DNA of 52,386 nucleotides from a virus, in the IMG/VR virus record IMGVR_UViG_3300028840_005521, positions 1 through 52,386 of that record, one strand, 5' to 3'. A program made the position numbers and the translations under genes. Under the pieces are notes generated by a model that saw only the letters and a list, made by a program, of their open reading frames with translations, had not been told where the DNA came from and searched no databases. Below, piece after piece: positions 47,102 to 52,386 of the stretch (the stretch's first letter is position 1; every line of letters begins with the position of its first letter).

Positions 47102-48669
47102 TTACCGAAGAGCTCATGGAACATGGTCGCTGGGATCTGTCTCTCAGCGAAACCACCCCGTCAGGTATCAGAGACAGGATCGTTGAACGGGGACACATCC
47201 TCATTACTAATGTGCGTATCGATCCGATCACATTCGCCGACGGCACAATCACCGACGCCTCGATGAAGGCCCTATCAGAATACACCGGTCGGGTAGATAG
47301 GGTCTCGCCCGGACTGGCAGGGGTCACCTCTTGTGACATTGGCGGGACCCACGTCTCGGTTTGGCTGGGAGATTCCGACGGACGCGGTGTCATCTTCACT
47401 ACCACCAAAACGTTTTCGGCTGCTACTTGGTCGTCGTTCATCAGTTCGATTCGCCCCACTTCGATCGCGGCCGGCACAGTTACCAATAATCCGTCAACGG
47501 TCACTGCTGATTACTTCGGGATCACAGCCAAAGCAGCCCTAGATCACGCTTGTCCCATTGCTGGCGCCGAATGGAAAGTCACCAACGACGGCAAACTTGA
47601 CTCGGGGGTCGAAGGCGACTTGTTTGTCACTACCCCGGAGGCTCTGATTATTCGCGAAAGTGTCAGTTGGGATCCGAACATTACAGTGCGCCCGTCGCCA
47701 CGCATGGGAGTTCAGCTCGACAGCAACAAATGGGTCTCGGAAGTGCATCTGGCAGGCCGGGTAAGCGCTGCAGCCGGGGACGAAGATATCATCCTCGCCT
47801 CAGCCGACCTTACCGATATCAGCGCCACCAACCCATATAAAGATTTTCAAGGGAACGCCGACACCACCGCGATTCTTCACAATGATACCGTCTCGTTTGT
47901 TGCCCAAGCTCAAGGCGCAGCTGAGGCCGCATTATCCGCATTCATCGAACTCGAGGAATTAGTAACCGTTGACTTGAATGGCTTCTATGTCGGTGGTGAG
48001 TTCTCTGTCGGTGATTACGTTTGGGTATTCGACCCCCCGTATATTTGGGACTCAAGCAACCAGCTTTTCTTTGCTGGCAATTTCATCTTTCCACGGAAAA
48101 TGCGGGTGTATGCACGCACCTGGCCGGTGCTTAAGGGCATGGGGGTGTACTACCGGGACAAAGACGGCAACTACACCGATTTGAGCGACTATGTGCGCGA
48201 AACTGGCACAGCCACCATCGACGTTGGCAAACGCCCCAATAACCCGATCAGCGACATTCAGCAAATCGCCAGAACTGGCCTCTTCTACGCCCAGCTTCCA
48301 CCCGACCTAACCAACTCCCTGATTGACACATTTGTTTACTCCATTCCCGGCGAACTCGAAGTAGCAACTGGCGACCTACGAGTACCGATGTCTTACGCTG
48401 GCGATATTGTGCGAATCCGGTTTGCGCTCGGCACAGCCCCTACCGGGAGTTCAGCGATTGCTGACGTCAACAAAAACGGGACAACGGTTTACACAACCCA
48501 AGCCAACCGTCCAACGATTGCAGACGGGGCTAACGACTCGGGTGCTGGAACGAGTCCAGACGTCACAGCTTTCGTAGCTGGGGACTACTTAACTGTCGAC
48601 ATTGATCAAATAGGAAGCACCACGGCCGGGAACGATGGTGTAGTGATAATCGAGGTGACCAAAGAATGA
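47098..48669 (+). CDS. Minor tail protein, 523 aa
   Basis: The GTG at 47098 overlaps the upstream stop (GTGA). The long protein of mixed beta domains (VSDFVGVNFW-type motifs are absent; instead FDPPYIWDSSNQLFFAGNFI and a beta-sandwich end FALGTAPTGSSAIADVNKNG) follows the distal tail gene, where the tail hub is normally coded. It is probably a baseplate/hub protein. Confidence 0.7.
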   Translation: MITEELMEHGRWDLSLSETTPSGIRDRIVERGHILITNVRIDPITFADGTITDASMKALSEYTGRVDRVSPGLAGVTSCDIGGTHVSVWLGDSDGRGVIFTTTKTFSAATWSSFISSIRPTSIAAGTVTNNPSTVTADYFGITAKAALDHACPIAGAEWKVTNDGKLDSGVEGDLFVTTPEALIIRESVSWDPNITVRPSPRMGVQLDSNKWVSEVHLAGRVSAAAGDEDIILASADLTDISATNPYKDFQGNADTTAILHNDTVSFVAQAQGAAEAALSAFIELEELVTVDLNGFYVGGEFSVGDYVWVFDPPYIWDSSNQLFFAGNFIFPRKMRVYARTWPVLKGMGVYYRDKDGNYTDLSDYVRETGTATIDVGKRPNNPISDIQQIARTGLFYAQLPPDLTNSLIDTFVYSIPGELEVATGDLRVPMSYAGDIVRIRFALGTAPTGSSAIADVNKNGTTVYTTQANRPTIADGANDSGAGTSPDVTAFVAGDYLTVDIDQIGSTTAGNDGVVIIEVTKE

Positions 48670-49697
48670 GTTTGCTGTTCATGGACGGGTTCGATGATGA
48701 CCTATGCAACGCTGGTTACAAAGGGTACATAGGTCAGTCACCTACCGGTAGCGACATATCCACCACTTATGGTCGCTTCTCCACCAAAGGTGCACGCATA
48801 GGCGACATAACCAATGATTACCTTGATCGGGCTACTGGCTCAACGAACGACACAATTATCCTGGGATTCGGTGGGTACATAGCTAACCTCAGCAACGCAG
48901 ATGTGTTTGTGAGGCTGCTTGACAGCGGGATTGTTCAAATCCAGTTTCGCCTATACGATGACGGTTCGATCTCGGCATTTCGAAGTAGCACCCTGCTTGG
49001 CAACAGCGGTCCAAACAAGTTCCTTGAGGATGTGTGGCAATACTGGGAGATCAAGGTCAAGATTGCTAACACTGGCGGCACCGTAGACGTTCGGGTCAAC
49101 GGAGTTAGCATCCTGTCTTTGTCTAGCCAAGACACGCAACAATCAGCGAACGCGTATGTGACTAACTGGCAAGTAGCTGGCGGATCCGGCTACATCGAAG
49201 AATTTTGGATAGATGATCTTGTCGTAATGGACGGGTCAGGTTCATCACCATACAACAACTTCCTCGGTGACATTCATGTTGAATTGATTCTTCCCGATGG
49301 TAATGGCAATAGCAGTGGCATGTCGGGTAGTGACGGGAATAGCACCGACAATTATTTACTCGTCGACGACAACCCGGTAGTCACCACCGACTATGTGGAG
49401 GCGACAACGGAGGGCACCAAGGATACCTATGCGATGGAGAACCTATCGGCCGCTACGACAGCTTCGGTTTACGGGATCCAAGTGGCGCTGGTTGAACAGA
49501 AAGACGATTCGAACGCTAAGTACATGCGACCGGTTATTCGCCGCAGCTCAACAGACTATGTAGGCACCTCCATTTCGCTATCGACGTCGTGGGCTGGCGA
49601 TATGCAAATCTGGGAACAGGATCCTTCTACCGCGGCTAACTGGACGGTGACAAACATCAACGGGCTCGAAGTCGGACAAGAGGTGCGTGATTCGTGA
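48666..49697 (+). CDS. Minor tail protein with lectin-like domain, candidate receptor binding
   Basis: The 343-residue protein has an N-terminal laminin-G/concanavalin-like pattern: FMDGFDDDL..., VFVRLLDSGIVQIQFRLYDDGSISA, WQYWEIKVKIANTGGTVDVRVNGV, FWIDDLVVMDG. A Gly/Ser/Asn region and a second beta part follow. Such domains bind sugars. The ATG overlaps the upstream stop (ATGA). Its place at the end of the tail genes supports a receptor-binding role. Confidence 0.72.
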   Translation: MSLLFMDGFDDDLCNAGYKGYIGQSPTGSDISTTYGRFSTKGARIGDITNDYLDRATGSTNDTIILGFGGYIANLSNADVFVRLLDSGIVQIQFRLYDDGSISAFRSSTLLGNSGPNKFLEDVWQYWEIKVKIANTGGTVDVRVNGVSILSLSSQDTQQSANAYVTNWQVAGGSGYIEEFWIDDLVVMDGSGSSPYNNFLGDIHVELILPDGNGNSSGMSGSDGNSTDNYLLVDDNPVVTTDYVEATTEGTKDTYAMENLSAATTASVYGIQVALVEQKDDSNAKYMRPVIRRSSTDYVGTSISLSTSWAGDMQIWEQDPSTAANWTVTNINGLEVGQEVRDS

Positions 49698-49906
49698 CAG
49701 CTGGTAGGTCCGCAAGAACCTCTACTGAAGCAATTGTTCAGGCAGGCGCACCTGAAGGTCAAGTAGCACGCACCTCGGTCGAAGCGATCGTTCAAGCAGC
49801 TTCACCCAAAGCCCAAATGGCGCGTCTATCTGTTGAGGTCATAGTGCCGCCTCCAGCTGCTGCCGCCGATGTTGTTGCCAGGTGGGGAATACAGTGGAAG
49901 CAGTAA
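49694..49906 (+). CDS. Small repeat protein, 70 aa
   Basis: Three similar 16-residue units (ARTSTEAIVQAG, ARTSVEAIVQAA, ARLSVEVIV) make up most of the protein. The GTG overlaps the upstream stop (GTGA). It probably forms a short beta or helical stack at the tail tip. The C-terminus ends RWGIQWKQ. Confidence 0.6.
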   Translation: MTAGRSARTSTEAIVQAGAPEGQVARTSVEAIVQAASPKAQMARLSVEVIVPPPAAAADVVARWGIQWKQ

Positions 49907-49952
49907 CTAGTTATGAGGTGCAGAAATCGATTAACGAACTACGCTAAACCCT

Positions 49953-50075
49953 ATGACAGCCCCACCGCCAAATCACGTCCCAATCGCTGAAGCAATCTTC
50001 GCTTGGGTAGACGAAAGTCGCATCCTCCGACGGAAGACAGCTACTTCTATGTCGAATGCCGATGTGGCAATTTGA
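49953..50075 (+). pseudogene. Truncated duplicate of the holin-like gene start
   Basis: The 40-codon frame MTAPPPNHVPIAEAIFAWVD... matches the start of the 50234 gene (DIASAIFAWVEESR) and shares its leaderless arrangement (TACGCT, 7 nt, ATG). After the shared part the frame breaks. The -1 frame continues with FYVECRCGNL, so the region is a duplicated 5' end joined to other sequence, or a gene with a frameshift. Confidence 0.55.
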
Positions 50076-50191
50076 TGGTTCCGAGAACCGATGACGATGC
50101 CATGATCAACTTGTATTTCGACATGATCAGAAGGTGCCTCAAGGGGGCGTATTACTTGACGAACAACGTCAGGGTAGAGGTTCCCGGTTGA
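50075..50191 (+). CDS. Possible small protein, 38 aa, or second half of a frameshifted gene
   Basis: An ATG at 50075 overlaps the stop of the truncated duplicate (TGATG). The product has DDDAMINLYFDMIRRCLKGAYYL. In the same frame upstream, DSYFYVECRCGNL looks coding but lacks a good start. It may be the remainder of a gene whose start was replaced by the duplication. Confidence 0.4.
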   Translation: MVPRTDDDAMINLYFDMIRRCLKGAYYLTNNVRVEVPG

Positions 50192-50233
50192 CCGACAATT
50201 TCTTTTTTGACCAATCCGGCTACTGTGGTAATC

Positions 50234-50641
50234 ATGACAACCGGATCGCCCTCAACCCCACCTCACACCGACATTGCTTCGGCGATTTTCGCTTGGGTGG
50301 AAGAGAGTCGCGAGTACCGGACGCAAACGCACAGCGATCTTTGTTCGTCGATTGAGCAATTGAACGTTACGACTCTTGAAATGAATGGGTTGATGCGCAG
50401 CCTCGAGGTAGCGTTAACCGGAGACGAACTAGGCAACCCAGGTATCGTGGCCAGACAAAACAGCCTCCAAGGTCAAATAGACCAGGATCGTGCCGATCGG
50501 AAGAAAGCCGACGAACGGCTTCATGGCCGCATCGACGAACTCGAGAAGTGGCGCAGCAAGTTGATAGGTGTCGGGATCGGAATCGGCGCCGTATCTGGGA
50601 CAGTTGTGGCTATACTCACCCAGGTGTTCAACAGCGGGTAA
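50234..50641 (+). CDS. Coiled-coil membrane protein, holin/antiholin candidate
   Basis: The 135-residue protein has a soluble N-terminus, a coiled coil (about 75-110, RADRKKADERLHGRIDELEKW) and one C-terminal membrane span (LIGVGIGIGAVSGTVVAILTQV). The XhlA-like layout and the position just before the endolysin suggest a lysis role. The ATG at 50234 has TACTGT 7 nt upstream and no SD (leaderless type). Confidence 0.62.
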   Translation: MTTGSPSTPPHTDIASAIFAWVEESREYRTQTHSDLCSSIEQLNVTTLEMNGLMRSLEVALTGDELGNPGIVARQNSLQGQIDQDRADRKKADERLHGRIDELEKWRSKLIGVGIGIGAVSGTVVAILTQVFNSG

Positions 50642-50663
50642 CGCCGACCTGGGAGGTGCCACC

Positions 50664-51647
50664 ATCTACTACCTGTATGAAAACCAGAATCCCCACGCCC
50701 CCGTCCGTTCGAACGGTTTGAGATTCTGGGGATACCCAAGCCGGAAGGGCGGGGTGAAGCCAACCATCATCGTTGTTCACACCGCCGAGAACATTCCTGA
50801 TTTCAACCCACCGGACCGTGGCGCCGAGTCGATAGCCAACTACTTCGCCAACACGTCTCGACCGGTTTCTTGCCACAGCGTTGTCGACTCTGATTCCAAC
50901 ATCCCTCTGCTTCCCGACGAGGCCGTAGCGTTTCATGTCCGCGGCTACAACACGCCGGGATGGGGTATTGAGATCGCAACCCAGGCTGCAGCTTGGGACC
51001 GCATACCGGCTTGGCACAAAGAGGCGCTACTGGACGCTGCAGCGAAAGAATGCGCCAGGGTTGCTGAGAAGTTCAACATCCCGATAGTGTTCCGGGATGC
51101 TCGCCAGATCGTCGCCGGGCTGCCGGGCTTCACCGGTCACACTAACCTGGATCCGACCCGGCGATCCGACCCGGGATTCGACACAAACGACTGGGCCGAC
51201 TTTCTGGCCCGTGTGAAAAGCTACACCCAACCGAAAGAGGACGAGATGAGCCTATACCCAATGGAGCAGGGCGACGGAATGGGCGCTCGAGAGTTCAAGA
51301 AGTCAGATGTCGCCTACGAGCAGTCCCGGTACAACTTCGTGTTCACCCCAGCTGTGCCACTAGTTGAGGACGGCAGGTACGGGCCGAAGAGTACAGAGGC
51401 GTTCGCCAACATCCCCGGTGCTCCCACCCCGGCCAACAGCCCCAAAGGGTCGCTGTTCACCGGCAAGATGGGTAAAGAACTCGACATTTTGGTTGCACAG
51501 AAAGCCAACGAATCGGTCCACAAGAACTTCGGTGTTGCCCTGAGTTCAGTCACGCGCGACATCGACGATTTGCAGGAACAGTGTTCGACCGGCAGCTCAG
51601 GCTACGTCGAGCACACACACAAGACAGATGGAGGTACACCAACGTGA
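50664..51647 (+). CDS. Endolysin, N-acetylmuramoyl-L-alanine amidase (amidase_2)
   Basis: The protein has TIIVVHTAE (first zinc His) near residue 35, YFANTSRPVSCHSVV, GWGIEIATQA, and GFTGHTNLDPTRRSDPGFD (second zinc site), all typical of amidase_2/PGRP-fold lysins. A C-terminal region of about 110 residues may bind the wall. The start is unclear: GGGAGG is 7 nt before an ATC at 50664, with no ATG/GTG/TTG nearby in frame; GTG 50568 lacks an SD and lies inside the upstream gene. Confidence 0.82.
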   Translation: MYYLYENQNPHAPVRSNGLRFWGYPSRKGGVKPTIIVVHTAENIPDFNPPDRGAESIANYFANTSRPVSCHSVVDSDSNIPLLPDEAVAFHVRGYNTPGWGIEIATQAAAWDRIPAWHKEALLDAAAKECARVAEKFNIPIVFRDARQIVAGLPGFTGHTNLDPTRRSDPGFDTNDWADFLARVKSYTQPKEDEMSLYPMEQGDGMGAREFKKSDVAYEQSRYNFVFTPAVPLVEDGRYGPKSTEAFANIPGAPTPANSPKGSLFTGKMGKELDILVAQKANESVHKNFGVALSSVTRDIDDLQEQCSTGSSGYVEHTHKTDGGTPT

Positions 51648-51889
51648 ACGACTATATCATTGGCCATATCCGCACCTACATTCCGATGCTTATCGGTTAC
51701 CTAGCAATGGTGCTGGCTCGAGAGTTCGGGATTATCATCGACGAGAACACGCAAGCGAACCTGGTCGCAGCATTCGGTGGGTTGGTCGCCGCCGTCTACT
51801 ACGGGCTAGTTCGCCTGATAGCCGAGAAGTGGCCGCAGGTAGGTAACCTGCTCGGTGTCAACAAGGCGCCGGCGTACTTCGAAGGCTAG
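51644..51889 (+). CDS. Holin-like membrane protein, 81 aa
   Basis: The pattern IRTYIPMLIGYLAMVLAREF ... NLVAAFGGLVAAVYYGLVRLIAEKWPQVGNLLGV gives two membrane helices and is familiar from actinophage lysis cassettes. The GTG at 51644 overlaps the endolysin stop (GTGA) after GGAGG. It is the last rightward gene before the terminator. Confidence 0.78.
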   Translation: MNDYIIGHIRTYIPMLIGYLAMVLAREFGIIIDENTQANLVAAFGGLVAAVYYGLVRLIAEKWPQVGNLLGVNKAPAYFEG

Positions 51890-51910
51890 ACGAGAACAAG
51901 CAAGACGAGA

Positions 51911-51945
51911 GATACCGGTAGCGGAACAGCTACCGGTATCTTTTT
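51911..51945. terminator. Strong intrinsic terminator between converging arms
   Basis: GATACCGGTAGC (51911-51922) pairs with 51929-51940 around GGAACA, followed by TTTTT. It ends the late rightward operon; the stop codon of the leftward gene lies inside the stem, so it may end both arms. Confidence 0.92.
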
Positions 51946-52244
51946 GTCATCTTGTTCAGGCCCTTCTTCCACCGCTTGTCGCTAGAGAAGGTCGCGTGGG
52001 CGTATAGCGCCCATTCTGCATCAAAGTCGTAGGCCCAAATCACCCGATCCGGGGTGAGCAGCTCGATTTCCGGTGCCCACCTGTGTGCCATTTCTCCGAG
52101 TTTGGGGTGCCCGTACTCGAATAGGGCTGGGGGCCGATCAGGAACCGCAATGGCAAAGCCAGACAGGATGTTCAAGGCGGACCTGATCTTTTTGTTGGGG
52201 CGCGCCTTATCTTTTTCCGCTCTTGCCGTGTCTTTCCACCCCAT
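51930..52244 (-). CDS. Hypothetical protein, 104 aa
   Basis: The product begins MGWKDTARAEKDKARPNKK, has a central FEYGHPKLGEMAHRWAPEIEL and a basic tail. GAAGGGG lies 2 nt before the ATG at 52244, preferred to 52286. It overlaps the end of WhiB by 73 nt in another frame and is the last gene of the left arm on the circle. No family is recognised. Confidence 0.62.
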   Translation of the reverse strand: MGWKDTARAEKDKARPNKKIRSALNILSGFAIAVPDRPPALFEYGHPKLGEMAHRWAPEIELLTPDRVIWAYDFDAEWALYAHATFSSDKRWKKGLNKMTKRYR

Positions 52245-52386
52245 GTCCCCTTCGTCTGTTTGGTGCTCAGCGCATACTCGAGGCACTCAGCCTCAACTAA
52301 GCATTTCGTGCAATAGCTCAACGCTTCGGCCGTGGATTGGCCACGTTTGGGAAAGAACACGTCGCTATCGACCCCGACACACTGCG
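52172..52386 (-). CDS. WhiB-family regulator, C-terminal part (see 1..202)
   Basis: This piece encodes residues 20-90 of the WhiB protein: the Cys22 region, then SYCTKC and AECLEYAL (Cys45, Cys48, Cys54), GTWGG, and a basic tail RQERKKIRRAPTKRS typical of WhiB DNA-contacting ends. The first 19 codons lie at 145-202. The gene stops at 52172. Confidence 0.88.
   Translation of the reverse strand, partial: QCVGVDSDVFFPKRGQSTAEALSYCTKCLVEAECLEYALSTKQTKGTWGGKTRQERKKIRRAPTKRSGPP
52243..52386. repeat. Terminal direct repeat, right copy
   Basis: This is identical to bases 1-144. Removing one copy gives the circle of 52,242 bp. Confidence 0.95.

Noticed and set aside
1-52386. CRISPR array
   Set aside because: Repeats found are operator- or iteron-like or tandem; none alternate with unique spacers of constant length.
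1-52386. Integrase, excisionase pair and attachment site
   Set aside because: No tyrosine or serine recombinase motif was seen in any frame examined; the MerR/Xis-like HTH protein alone does not make a temperate system.

Overview
The window is one complete circularised genome of a tailed (siphovirus-type) bacteriophage. Bases 1-144 are repeated exactly at 52243-52386, so the sequence closes into a circle of about 52,242 bp. An actinobacterial host is indicated by a WhiB-type Fe-S regulator that spans the ends of the linear sequence, by actinophage-style tail assembly chaperones made by -1 frameshifting, by an LPxTG (LPNTG) sortase-anchored surface protein, and by many GTG/TTG starts and overlapping ATGA/GTGA gene junctions. 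No integrase, DNA polymerase, primase or tRNA gene was recognised. The phage is therefore probably dependent on host replication proteins, and temperate life is not supported by the sequence.

Left arm (about 19.3 kb down to 1, continuing across the junction to 51.9 kb), read leftward: a set of small, tightly coupled, mostly unknown genes (19.3-9.8 kb), many with CxxC zinc ribbons and several with single membrane segments. These are followed by a DNA-metabolism block: a ribbon-helix-helix protein, an XPD/DinG-like helicase carrying a SWIM zinc finger, an acidic protein, a PD-(D/E)XK nuclease, a Sak4-like RecA-fold ATPase, an ERCC4/HhH nuclease, a family 4 uracil-DNA glycosylase, WhiB, and a last small gene. 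One lone rightward gene (9489-9842) that looks like a virion decoration protein interrupts this arm.

Divergent control region (19.3-20.2 kb): an AT-rich stretch with six iteron-like 15-bp repeats and promoter-like sequences separates the leftward and rightward arms. It is the best candidate for an origin or master control site.

Right arm (20.2-51.9 kb), read rightward: small early genes, a DnaQ-like exonuclease, a structured non-coding control region (22.7-23.1 kb), a small RHH regulator, the LPNTG surface protein, terminase small and large subunits, portal, scaffold, decoration protein and major capsid protein. Then come three beta-rich virion proteins in an unusual position, the neck and head-tail connector genes (including a JAMM-type metalloprotease), tail terminator, major tail protein, frameshifted tail assembly chaperones, a tape measure protein with a LysM domain, four distal or minor tail genes, and a lysis cassette (holin-like proteins and an amidase endolysin). 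A strong hairpin-U5 terminator at 51911-51945 sits where the two arms converge.

Many genes shorter than 60 codons are supported here by stop-start overlaps and ribosome binding sites. Functions marked hypothetical are not recognised.
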